Of a DNA stretch of 64,000 nucleotides, positions 43,276-54,340 are shown piece by piece (the stretch's first letter is position 1; each line of letters begins with the position of its first letter). The notes beneath the pieces were generated by a model, which had not been told where the DNA came from, did not search any database, and saw only the letters and a program-made list of their open reading frames with translations. Where the stretch lies: contig NC_030853.1 in the NCBI RefSeq assembly GCF_000208745.1, positions 4,536,707 through 4,600,706 of the forward strand, in the 5' to 3' direction. The DNA is from Theobroma cacao. Taxonomy: Eukaryota > Streptophyta > Magnoliopsida > Malvales > Malvaceae. The position numbers and the translations under genes were made by a program.

Positions 43276-43779
43276 GCATGCTCTCGGAATTTGGTAGGCA
43301 ACTTATCGCATAACTTGAGATATAAATTGGGTTTTTCTTTAACACAAAAGCTAGGGACATATCTTGGAATTCCAATTATCCATAGTAAACAAAGCCTTAA
43401 ACATTACCAATATTTGGTAGCGAGAGTCCAAAAGAAACTAAGTGGGTGGAAAGCTAATACCTTATGGTTCGTAGGCCGTTTGACATTTGTGCAATCAGTA
43501 TTACTTTCGATGCCGTATCATGTTATGCAAGCTTCAGTTATTCCCTAAACCATTTGTGAGAAAATAGAAAAACATTGAAGGTTGTTTTTGTGGGGGTTAA
43601 TGGGTGATAGCGAAAAAATTCATCTCGTTAAATGGACAAAGATATGTCTGTTGAAAGAACTTGATAGGTAGGGAATTCAAAAATTGTGAGAAATGAATGA
43701 CATTTTTCTCATGAAGTTAGCGTTAGGGTGGTCTATTATTAACTACCTAGATAAACTATGGGTTTGCATTATACGAGCT
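43276..43779 (+). pseudogene. LINE (L1-type) reverse-transcriptase fragment, downstream part
   Basis: Continues the fragment before LTR V2: LGTYLGIPIIHSKQSLKHYQ, then VQKKLSGWKAN, LTFVQSVLLSMPYHVMQ and, past a stop near 43548, FLWG, HLVKW and FLMKLALGW. This is the thumb/connector region downstream of the RT core in plant LINEs. Stops at about 43546-43548, 43575 and 43669 break it. There is no 3' end with poly(A); copia LTR-like sequence begins near 43780. Confidence 0.85.
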
Positions 43780-45497
43780 TGTTAGAAACGTTAGCTCAAT
43801 GAATAAGGTAAAAAATATCCAAGAAAGGGGGTGAATTGGATTTTAAAAATTAGTTTGAATTTGAGAAACTAGAAAGCAGCTGATGTAGTCAACTATAAAG
43901 GATTTCTAGTCAACTATACTTATAAAGAACTCATTTTAAAAGAATTTAAAAGCTTTACAATAAACTCGCGACTAATCTTATAGTCAACCCTTGACCAAAA
44001 AGATGTTTTCAAAAAATGTAAACAGAGTTTCAAAGAGAGCTATGATGTATATGTAAATCTTTTGCAAAACCACTCAATCAAATGCAAGCAAATGATTATT
44101 TTTGAAATGCTTTAAATGTTTTTCAAGTACAAATCAAATAAATGTAGCATAAGAAAAATATTTCCAAAAGTAAAAGTGTATTGATGATAAAGAAAGACTC
44201 AATAAAGAACAAAAAATAAGATGTTAAGAATATGAATCAAACCACAAGCACTTTAGGAAATGGGTTTTCTTGAAATGAAGTATAGCAAAACAAGGCAATG
44301 ATAAAATGAAGACATTAGGTAAAAATCAAACTTTTTTCAAATTGGATTTCCTACTTGTGTTAAAATCAAGGTAAGTGATTTTTCTAAAATAAAATTTCAA
44401 CAATAAATCATAAAGCATAAAAGTAAATCAAGACACAAGGATTTTATAGTGGTTCAGCTTTCTTAAATGCTTACATCCACTCCCTTGGCAACCAAAGAAT
44501 TTCCAATCCACTAAAAAGGATTCTCGCCTTTTAATGGGATGAAGTGGTAACCCTCACAATGCTTTTTCATGAGATCAAGCGATAACCCATGATTTTTAAT
44601 AGGCTCAACCACTAACCCATACAATGGCTTTTTCCGAGATCAACCATAACCCTTATAATGGCATTTTACGAGATCAAGCAGTAACTTGTGGCTTTTAATG
44701 AGTTCACCACAAACCCATGGTTTTTAGCAAGTTCACCACTAACACATACTAACTTTTCAAGGATTAGTTAGAACCTTTACAAGGAATAGCAAGTGTGCCT
44801 CTAAAAGGTGGATTTTGATTGTTTGGTACAATGGAGGAAGAATGCCTACCATTTTTTTTATATAATTGGGGGAAGGGGGATTCGAACCCTACTCTTTAGG
44901 TAGAGGGTTCATGCACCAACCAATGAGTCGGAAGCTCGAGTGCGGAAGAATGCCTAACATTGGATATGAAGATAGGATATAAGTGGGAGTGAAAGCATAA
45001 AGAAATTTTAACTCAATAAGGCTTGGTTTCTCTCATTTTCTTTCAAGACTTTGATCTTCAAGAGTTTGGCCTTTTTCTTTCTTCTTCCTTAACTTGAAAT
45101 ACTTTCAAATAGTCCTTTTATAGTTGAAAGAGTCTTAAAGTCGTTAGAGGTGATTAGAGCAAGAAACTAGTTGTTTTCCTTTTGAATTTTGTGTCTAACA
45201 GTCATCTTTAGTTAAGTATAGAAGTTCTCTAGTCGATCCACTTCCAGAAAGCTTGTATTTTTGAAATTTGGCTTGGTATAGTTGACTATAGCTTCATTAG
45301 GATTGACTATGTCTTTTAAATTCTTCAAAATTTGCAAGTGTTTTACCTCAAGGTCGACTATAGAGCTTATATGGTCTACTATGGCTGTCTTTTTCCAAGT
45401 TTCTTTATCCGTTCTTGCCCATTCTTCCATAGGATCGACTTGTTTTGCTCTAAGGTCGATTGTGTTGACTCCATGTATTTTTTATGATAACAAAACA
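43780..45497 (-). mobile_element. Copia-C LTR-like segment (SIRE/Maximus-like), minus strand
   Basis: The plus strand shows AAGAAAGGGGGTGAATTGGA near 43823, the reverse of the LTR end sequence known from SIRE/Maximus copia elements. On the minus strand a TATA box ACTATAAAAGG lies at about 45113-45123, with repeated TCGACTATAG-type palindromes upstream of it (45225-45470). Proposed edges are TGTTAG at 43780 and AAAACA at 45497; no target duplication supports them. It contains the SINE insertion at 44851-44943. No coding sequence. Confidence 0.45.
44851..44943 (-). mobile_element. Short tRNA-derived SINE or retroposed tRNA-like sequence (93 bp)
   Basis: The minus strand starts GCACTCGAGC, has a box-A-like CGACTCATTGGTTGGTGC, a perfect box-B-like GGGTTCGAATCCC, then CCTTCCCCCAATTATATAAA and an A-run tail. 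It is flanked by direct repeats GGAAGAATGCCTACC (44836-44850) and GGAAGAATGCCTAAC (44944-44958), identical at 14 of 15 positions. A tRNA-like body, A-rich tail and target duplication mark LINE-mobilised retroposition. It lacks the tRNA-unrelated body usual in SINEs, so it may be a minimal SINE or a single retroposed tRNA relative. Confidence 0.82.
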
Positions 45498-46071
45498 TTC
45501 CTTATTCATTGATGTCTAACTTCACTACTTAAATGTGCAAGATAAAGTTTAAATTCCCTTAATAAATTTGATGATTTAAGGCAAGTCAAGAAGCGTGCTA
45601 ACTTAGAAGAAGAGTTAATCAGTTAAAGAGGCAAAGAAGAAAGGGCTTAGTGAAAATAGAACATTATCAACTGATTAATGAGAATCCTTAATCCATCAAT
45701 GAGACAAAAAAGCCTTGATCAGTTAGCACAAAGCTTAACTGATTAAAAATACACTAGAAGTTAAATATAGAAGGTTACTAATTAGTTAAAGCTCAAGACT
45801 TAAGGTAGCTAAAAGTGCCAAAATGTAAATTCAAAGTGAAGTTGACCATTAAAAGAGCACCAAATGAGAGATTTAAAATTTGAAGATATTTTAGTTAGTT
45901 AACATTTATTTCAATCAGTTAAAGTTGAAGGAAGAAAAGCCTCTATTAGTTAAAAGGAGGGCTAACTAATTAAGGGAAGACTATTAGTTGGAGAAGTTTG
46001 AAAACAGAATGTTTTTAACCAGTTAAGTTACCTTTAATCGGTTAACATAGTAAACAAAGCTGCCAAACTAG
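45498..46071 (+). other. LTR-like fragment with TTAATCAGTTAA repeats, no gene
   Basis: Words of the type TTAATCAGTTAAA, AACTGATTAA and TTAATCGGTTAAC recur at least ten times between 45610 and 46050. Such arrays are seen in the U3 of SIRE-type copia LTRs. The piece cannot be assigned to an element, because Gypsy-B and a transposon end follow. Confidence 0.5.
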
Positions 46072-46137
46072 AGGTGCCAATATGGGCTAGCGCAGCCCAG
46101 CCTATTTTTACATGGGCTGTCAAAACCCTAGCCTAAA
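46072..46137 (+). mobile_element. Possible hAT-type transposon end
   Basis: TAGAGGTGCCAATATGGGCT followed by CAGCCCAGCC resembles the terminal sequence of small hAT transposons in plants (consensus of the CAGGGGTGTCAA kind). Only one end is present; the Gypsy-B insertion at 46138 would have separated the rest. This call rests on sequence resemblance alone. Confidence 0.35.
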
Positions 46138-49100
46138 TGTAACACCCTTGATTTTTAATGTTAACTATGTGTGATGCTAAACTATCATGTAGATTGATGT
46201 GATCTTTGATGTGTATGAATATGAATTCAAGGAATGCCAATGTCCATAGAGAGATAGTCAAGGAATGTATGAGTATGTAAAAGCTAAAATGATGTTGTGC
46301 ATACGCTTGGCACATGAATGATATAGTTCATATGTTTAACAATAAGATGAGTATGATATGTATGCAAATCATGCTATGTTTAATTGACATATTATGTGAC
46401 ATAAGGCATGAATGAGAAATTTGAGTGCAAAATGGACTTATGTGTTGATCTTAAGTGAAATATGAATGACTAGAGGTTGTGGAAAAGATTTAGAATGAGT
46501 TTAGACTTCAAAAGAACCAATTTTTACGAAATTGGACCTCAACAATCGATCCTAGCACATAGAGGATCGAATTTGTGAAGCAAAGAGCAAGGAGAAGAAA
46601 CTGCACTGGCCTAGGATCGACTCTAAAGCCCTTATAGTCTATCCTAGTTAGTTAAATGGTAGTAGGGGTAAACAATTTGGTCCGAGATTGACTTTAGGCC
46701 ACCCATAGTCGATCTTAGACTGCCAGATCAACTAATTTCAGGCTTAAAAGCCCCAAAACATGAAATTTCCTCATTTTCTCTCTACACCTTCATTCTCCAT
46801 CCAATTTTTCTCAACTTTCACACCTTTCAAACCAACTAAATCCCAATGACAAATCATGGATTTTAAGTGTGAAAGGAAGGAGATTTCACTTCTAAAAGCT
46901 TGGTGGATGATTTTCACTTTCTCTCTCTAAAATCCAAGCCTTGGCTTCCAAATGTAATTTTTAAGGCTATTTAAAGTGGATTAAAGATTGGGAAACGTTT
47001 TTAAAGGTAAGATTAAGCATTTTTGTTGATTGATTTCTAATTTGAACAGTTGATAACTTAGATTTAATTTAACACAACTTTGGTGGAAAAATTGCTCTCT
47101 TGAGTTAACTGGAGATTTAGGGTAAATATTTATATAACCCAACATCTAAGGTATAGGTTAGCTCATTATTGAAAGATTTGAGCTTATCTGTTAATATTCT
47201 AAGGACTTGGCTATTTTAGAAAAGCTGGTAATTTTTGATAACTAGGATTTAATGGGTTTGTAATGTTTTGATGTGCTTCAAGGAAATTCAGAGCTGTTTT
47301 ACTTGTTTGAGAACTGAAACATGATTAGAGGCTAAGGATTGAAGCTTGACCAAGGAGCACATCCAGATTGTTAAGGTGAATGGGGAAACTTTTATGCATA
47401 AAGAGCATCATGACTAGGGTACATATATGCTTCAATAATGAAAATGCATAATGTATGTTATGTAAGAGCTATGAGTACACCTAAAGGTAGAATTCCTAAA
47501 CTAGAAAATATTTATGAGTGATGTGACATGCCTAAAAGTGTTAAGCCTAGGCCAACAATGTTAATGCGATTATGAGCCAATGTTGTGGAAATTATGAAGC
47601 TATGATGAATGTGTATATGACAAATACGTCTAGAATTGCTATATCTAAACTAGTGAATGTTATGAAAAACGTATGATATGCTTAGAAGGCTATGCCTAGG
47701 CTAAATATAAATTGTCATATGAGTATGTTATTACGAAATGAATGTGATTATGTATGACTCATGATAGTGTGGTGATAAGTATGATTAAATGGGTGTATGA
47801 TGTGATGAATGTACCATTTGTAGATGATGCTGGACAATGTGAGGATGTATAATAAGTATGTTCCGTTTGTGGAGGACTTTCAAATGATGTATATTAGGAG
47901 GATTGAGTATGTCTAAACCCTTTTGACTATGTATGCTGCCAGTAAGGATGGTGGTTTCATTGCGCCTGTGATTCTCGCCTGTTGTGTGATGATGAAGTAT
48001 GCTACTTACAAGGATGGTGGTAAGCAAAGATGGTGCTTTCATTCCGCTTGTGATTCCCACTTGTAGTGCTATGATGCCATTCGATGTGATTATTCCGGAT
48101 GATGTTTATTGACTATGTCGTTTGCTGTGGCAATAGGGCATGAGATTATAGTGTATGTTGTCCATCGATTGGCCATCGTATGTAACTATGCTATGTTTAG
48201 GGAGGGCCACTCCATGATATGTTTTGATGATACGAATATGTAGTGGCATGCTATAGGAAATGAAATGTTTGTCATGATATGTTATGCTATAAAATGATGA
48301 TATATGCTAAGGCTTGAGGTAAAAGCCATATGTAAATTGTTATGTGTCCATGATATGCTGCATGCTTAAGAAGCTTATGGATTAGTGTCGAGGTGACCGT
48401 CATGAGGTAAGTGTACTTAACCACATATGTAGACAGCCATATGGTGGGCCTGTTCATACGATAAAAAGAGTTTGACAAATGGTTATATTGATGGTCATTG
48501 TTGGATGAATAAGCTGAGGATGATTACTACGCCACCTTTGTATGACAATAAATAAAGATATGCAACATAGTGCGACTACCATGACTATGTTAGACTATGA
48601 TCAACAGGTGATGATGGACTTGTCTTATACGTACATGTTTTATGATGTATGATACGCATGCATGAATAAAGGATATGTGTAGTAATTATCTCTGCACATT
48701 TACAATTGTTATATTCATGTTCACTAAGTACTAGTGTGACTCACCACTTTAATTATACATGTGTAGATAAATAGACATCGAGGATCAAGTAGCTTAATGT
48801 TGTCATCGTCAAACATGCAATTTTGACAAGAGGTATGTTATCCACTAGTAGTGTCACTCTATTGGGTCATAAATGAGTCTTATGTTTTTGCAACATGTAA
48901 AAATGGTTATGTTTTAGAATAGATTATGTGGGTACTGTGTCACTTTATATGACATCATGTAACAAGATGATAATTATATGATGATAAGTTGGCCAATGTA
49001 TGGCTATGTATATGATAAGTTTAAGACTTGAATATTATTACAAGTCGAGGGGCTAATTTTGAATATTAAAGACTTAAGTTGATATGAATGATGTTGGCCA

Positions 49101-49224
49101 TGAGGCCTTATGATTATGAAATATGTTTAATAGAACTTAATTGTGAAGGCTTCCTCAAGTCTTGTGGGCTTGCTTGCAAGGATCGTGCGTATCAGTCACG
49201 ATTCCCCAAATTTGGGTCACGACA
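46138..49224 (+). mobile_element. Gypsy-B 5' LTR (3087 bp)
   Basis: Starts TGTAACACCCTTGATTTTTA and ends ...TTTGGGTCACGACA, directly before a primer-binding site. The first about 1.4 kb is repeated at 54341-55754, with roughly nine in ten bases identical by eye. It contains a GGATCGACT...AGTCGATCC palindrome cassette at 46535-46740, (ATG)-rich low-complexity DNA around 47400-48600, and a GTTCACTAAGTACTAGTGTG block near 48719 typical of gypsy LTRs. No gene. Confidence 0.88.
46535..46740. repeat. Palindrome cassette of Gypsy-B LTR (GGATCGACT/AGTCGATCC)
   Basis: Words ATCGATCCTAG, GAGGATCGAA, AGGATCGACTCTAAAG, ATAGTCTATCCTAG, GAGATTGACTTTAGG and ATAGTCGATCTTAG alternate the two orientations of one core. 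The same array is present in the 3' LTR at 54735-54935, so it predates insertion. Confidence 0.8.
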
Positions 49225-49228
49225 GACT

Positions 49229-49240
49229 TGGTATTAGTGT
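49229..49240 (+). other. Gypsy-B primer-binding site, decayed
   Basis: TGGTATTAGTGT in the position of the tRNA-Met site TGGTATCAGAGC (preceded by GACT exactly as in Gypsy-A). Several changes suggest loss of function after insertion. Confidence 0.8.
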
Positions 49241-49440
49241 AAACCTAGGTTATAGAGTGTCCTAGGTCAGTCTATTATGTCAACAGAGTAAGTAGTGACT
49301 AGTGTAGAGTCTTGGTCATGCCTTGTGACTGCAGCACAATTCTTGAGTGAAAGACTACGCGACTCCCCAAGGTTAGTAGTAAGCTCACCCATGATTTCAA
49401 AATATGAGTTTTTAACATGATTTTGCTTCGTCTAGGTAAA

Positions 49441-50810
49441 AATGCCACATAAGATGAGGGCTACCTCAATGGTGACAGTAGAACATGATGACCCCAATGA
49501 AACTACGATGAGACCACGGACATCCTCATCAAAAAGTCATGGAAGAGCTAAAGCTACGAGATGCGCTTGAAATGTTGAGCCCAACAATGGGCTTGCTAGT
49601 GATGATTACGAGGGAGCTAGAGATGGTCACTTGATGGGGGGAGGTGTCACTCTAGAAGATTTGGTAGTGGGGTTGCAAAGTTTGGCACATAAGTTTTTCA
49701 AGTTCCATAGTAAGGGCAAAACATAGCCAGAGGAATGGATATATTCTAGTTCAGAGGACCTGGACTATGTGCCAATGGTAGAACATGGCAGTAGGGCAAT
49801 TACGGTGACGCTAGCAGATTTTATGAATCTTAAACCCCCTATGTTTACCGACTCAGATGCCAAAGAGGATATTCAAAGATTCTTAGAGAACATGGAATTT
49901 ATATGCTTGACGTTGGGATGTTCTAGCTAGAGATTAGTTGAATTAGTGGGCTTCCGATTGAAAGATGCAGCCTGAATATGGTTTGTGACTCTTAAGAGAG
50001 GGAGGATAGCTCCACTTACATGGCATGAATTTGTCCAAGCATTTTTGGACTATTTTCTACTTGATAATGTGAGAGATGTTAAGGCATATGAATTTGAGAC
50101 ATTAGTTCAGACCCCAAAAATGTCGGTGACAGAGTATGACATCCGATTCACCTAGTTGTCTAGTTATGCACCAGACTTGGTCTTGACAAAAGAAAAAAGG
50201 ATCAAGAGGTTTGTAAGAGGCTTGATAGAACCATTATTTAGAGTTTTTGCCACTCAAAGGTTTGCAACTTACTTTGTTGTGGTTAACATGGCTAGATTAT
50301 TGAGAACCATAGGATGAGGACTATGATGGAAAGAAACAAGGGTCGAAAAGCTAGAATAGAGAGCCGACGTGGCTAAAGGGATTCTAATGAGACACGAAGT
50401 CCAATTTCTATGGGGTCATTAAGGTTGAGAAGGAACTACTCCGACGTGCATACCACCATGAAACAATAATTCTTTTAGCCCTCTTGGAAGGCGAGAGCTA
50501 TTTAATGGTGCATCAAATCTAGGCCCTAGACAGATGGGTGTCTTATGTAATAACTGTGGCATGGCACATGGTGGACCATGTCTTAGATCAATAGGGTTAT
50601 GTTTCAGATGTGGGCAGTTTGGACTTGTTATGAAAGATGTTTAAGGCTTAGACAGACAATGGGAGATAACAGTGGCTATATGCAATCGATGGAAACTACA
50701 CATCCTAAGGCGGCGTCTTCTACTAAAGATGCTAGGAAAGACAAGGGAAAAGGAATAGCCACATCATCTCGAGGTAGGACAAAGCAACAGGGTAGCGTAG
50801 GAAGTGGTTA
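49441..50810 (+). pseudogene. Gypsy-B gag (heavily broken)
   Basis: Opening codons MPHKMRATS match the start of Tekay-type Gag. The Gag core is recognisable in pieces at 49800-50330 ([43 protein letters not shown]). Two nucleocapsid Cys/His segments follow at about 50545-50640: CNNCGMAHGGPC and CFRCGQFGLVMKDV; in the second the His and the last Cys are replaced, so the zinc site is destroyed. Many stops (for example near 49585, 49930, 49973 and 50153). The decay is heavier than in Gypsy-A. Confidence 0.82.
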
Positions 50811-53800
50811 GGCAAAAGTGTCTATTTTAACACCACGCAACGTTCAAGCCTCTGATGCAATGGTTATAGTTATGCTTTATGTTTACAATACCGAAGCTTT
50901 AGTATTGTTTGACCTCGGATCAACACATTCATTTGTATCACCCTAGTTTGTGTCGAAATTGAATTTGTATTGTTATGAAATGGAAGAGCTGCTAATTGTG
51001 ACCTTTCCTTTAGAAGAAGTATTTACAGCAAAATATGTATGTAAGTCTCGCATTATCTGTATTAAGGTCAAGGACACTTTAGCAGATCTGGTGTTGTTAA
51101 TAACCTTAGATTTTGATGTAATTTGGGGATGGACTAATTAGCGTCCTACTTTGTCAAGGTAGATTGCTATCGTAAGTTAATGAAGTTCAATTTTCTAAGG
51201 GAATCATCATTTGTAATTTACGGACATAATGACCTAATAGCTGATGACGTTATGGTGACTCTAGCCGTAGAGCAAGCACTCGAGCAAGATTGCCAAGAGT
51301 ATCAAGCCATGATGGCAAATGGTTAGAAGAATGAAAGAAGTGTGGGATCAATACCGATAGTCGATGAGTATGTTGATATGTTTCCAAATGAATTACCTAC
51401 ATTACCTCTAGAGAGGGAGATTGAATTTTATATTAACTTAGTTCCAAATACGATACCTATTTTGATACGTCTGTATCACATGGCATCAATTGTGTTGAGG
51501 GAACTCTAAGAGTAGTTGAATGACTTATTGAATCAAGGCTTCATCTGCCCGAGTGTATCACCTTAAAGAGCTCCAATGTTGTTTGTAAAGAAGAAAAATG
51601 GGAGCTTATGGTTATGTATAGGCTATCAGGAACTCAACAAAGTTACGATAAAGAACAAGTATCCACTCCCAACGATAAATGATCTCTTTGATCAATTGCA
51701 GGGTGCAATTTGCTTTCCAAAGATCGACTTGTGCTTTGGGTATCACCAGCTGAGAATAAGAGAAAGTGATATACCCAAGATCACATTTTGCACATGTTAT
51801 GGACACTATGAGTTTCTAGTGATGTCGTTTGGACTCACTAATGCACCCACAGCTTTCACGGATCTAATGAATAGAGTATTTTGGGCATACTAGGACAAGT
51901 TCATTGTGGTATTTATAGACGATATACTGGTGTACTCCAAGAGCTTGGACAAGCATGTACAACACTTGGGAATTGTGTTATAAACTCTTAGAGACCATTA
52001 GCTGTATGCGAAGTTTGAAAACTGTGAATTTTAGCTGGGTGAAGTTAGCTTTCTAGGGCACGTCATATTTGAACGGGGAGTACAAGTTGATCCTTGTAGG
52101 ATAGAGGCAGTAGAGAATTGGCCAAGGCCAATGAATGTCATAGAAATACAAAGTTTTTAGGGTATGGCTAATTATATAGACGTTTTGTTCAGGATTTCTC
52201 AAACATAGTGTCTCCCATCACGAGATTAACATAGAAAAGAGTTAGATTTGAATGGTCAGATGCTTGTGTGACAAGTTTTCAAAGGCTTAAGGCTTGTCTC
52301 ACCTCAGCGCCCATATTGAGCCTGCCTTGTGGGATTGGAGGTTACACCGTGTATTGTGATGCATCACGGGTTAGTTTGGGTTGCACATTGATGCAAAATG
52401 GAAATGTACTAGCGTATGCATCCCATCAACTAAAGAGGCATGAACAAAACTATCCTACACATGACCTAGAAATCGCTATAATTTTCTTGGCTTTAAAAAT
52501 TTGGTGCTATTACCTTTATGGTGAAATTTGTGAAATGTATACTGATCACAAGAGTTTAAAGTATATATTTAAGCAATTTCAGAAAAGACACTTAATTTTG
52601 AGGTAGTGTAGGTGGATGGAACTATTGAAAAATAATGATTGCACCATACTCTACCATCTTGTTAAGGCCAATGTGGTGGCAGATGCCTTGAGCTGAAAAT
52701 TGATAGGAGTTTGGCATATATGGCTATAGAAAAAAGGTCTTTAGTGCGAAGTTTGCATGATCTGGGCAATATGGGTGTGCACTTTGAAGTTAATGATTCT
52801 AACACTTTATTGGCATATTTTAGAGTCCACCAATGATATTAGATTGGATTAAAAATGCCTAGGACCGAGATGAATATATAATGAAGATTTTTGGAGACAT
52901 AACCGAAGGTAGAGCTGAAGATTTCTCTTATGGCACTGATGTCTTAATGAGGTATCAATCACGAATTTATGTGCCAGATGTTAATGGTTTAAGAAATGAG
53001 ATATTAAAAGAGGTGTATTTTGCAACCTATGTTATTCATCCTAGAGCCACAAAAATGTGCCAAGATGTAAAGCCCTTTTATTGGTGGCTAGGAATGAAAA
53101 GAGACATAACAGACTATGTCTCCAGATGTTTGACATGTCAGCAACTAAAGGTTGCACACTAGAAGCCCTATGGATTGTTACAACCATTATTGATTCCCAA
53201 GTGAAAGTGGAAACATATAACAATGGATTTTGTGATAGTTTTACCACGAGCTAGAGGTGACTATGATGCCATTTGGGTAATAATTGATCGGCTCACTAAT
53301 TCAGCTCACTTTTTTACCGATCAAGACTAAATATGGAGTAGCTCAGTATGCCTAAATATATGTTAATAAGATTGTCAAGATACATGGTATTCCAGTAACG
53401 ATAGTGTTCTACTAAGGGTCATAGTTCACTAATAAGTTTTAGAGGAAATTTCAAGAGGCCTTAGGCACGAGATTGGATTTTAGCACAGCCTTCCACCCAT
53501 AAACGGATGGCCAATCTGAGCTCACCATTCAAACGCTAAAGGATATGTTGAGGGCAATTGTGCTCAATTTTGGAGTTTCATGGGATCAATATTTGTCTTT
53601 GGTCGAGTTTGCTTATAACAACAACTATCAAGCAACGATTGGTTTTGGCTCTATATGAGGCTTTATATGGTCAAAGGTGTAGATCACCTATTAATTGGCT
53701 TGAGGTTGGAGAAAGGAAACTCTTAAGATTGAAAATGGTCTAGAAAGCAAAGTGAGACATTCATGTGACTAGAGAAAGAATGTTAACAGCTTAAAGTTGC

Positions 53801-54272
53801 CAAAAGTCCTATGTTGATAACAAGCAAAGGCCTTTAGAATTTGAAGTTGGCGATCATGTGTTTTTGAAAGTTTCATCGAAAATTAAAGGAGTCAAGAGAT
53901 CTGGAAAGAAAAGGAAATTAAGCCTTAGATACATCGGACCTTTTAAGATATTAAAGCACATTGGTTCAATCGCTTATCATTTGGTGTTACCACTTAACTT
54001 GTTTGATCTTCATCCGATTTTTCATGTGTTCATGCTTAAGAAGTATGTTCCTGATCCTTTACATGTGATCTGGTATGATAAAGTCTAGTTACAAAACAGA
54101 CTTAATTATGAGGAGCAGCTAGTAGCCATATTTAGATTAGCAAGTGAAATGACTTCACTCCAAAGATATTGTTACAGTAAAAGCATTGTCGCAGAACCAT
54201 TCGATTAAAGAAGCCATATGGGAACTTGAGGAAGAAATGAGAGAAAAATATCCCAATTTTTTTAAAGTTTAA
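50811..54272 (+). pseudogene. Gypsy-B pol: PR-RT-RH-INT-chromodomain (heavily broken)
   Basis: Same order and close relatives of the Gypsy-A domains. Protease LFDLGSTHSFVS near 50907 (Leu in the D-x-G triad). RT 51576-52000 with [26 protein letters not shown] and catalytic FIDD at 51912-51923, just after a TAG at 51891-51893. RNase H 52268-52700 ([23 protein letters not shown]). Integrase from about 52880 ([27 protein letters not shown]), then disintegrating into stops after 53320. The C-terminal chromodomain relic ends at 54272 (IWELEEEMREKYPNFF). At least twenty stops and several frame changes. Dead. Confidence 0.88.
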
Positions 54273-54340
54273 TATATGTGCTATGATTTGTGGCACTAGA
54301 TTTGAAATTCAAGGAAAAATTTCTTATAAGGTGGGGAAAA

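Noticed and set aside
44851..44943. A functional tRNA gene
   Set aside because: Box-A-like and box-B-like elements are present, but the A-rich tail and flanking direct repeats show retroposition, and an intact acceptor stem was not evident. Annotated as a SINE or tRNA-derived retroposon.
43780..45200. LTR with edges TGTTAGA (43780) and TCTAACA (about 45200)
   Set aside because: The 7-bp inverted match is perfect, but the TATA box and palindrome array extend to the right of 45200, and no target duplication fits. The wider segment 43780-45497 was preferred at low confidence.
47785..48060. Minus-strand open frame rich in His, Thr and Ile in the Gypsy-B LTR
   Set aside because: It comes from low-complexity ATG/TGATG-rich LTR DNA and has no homology signal.
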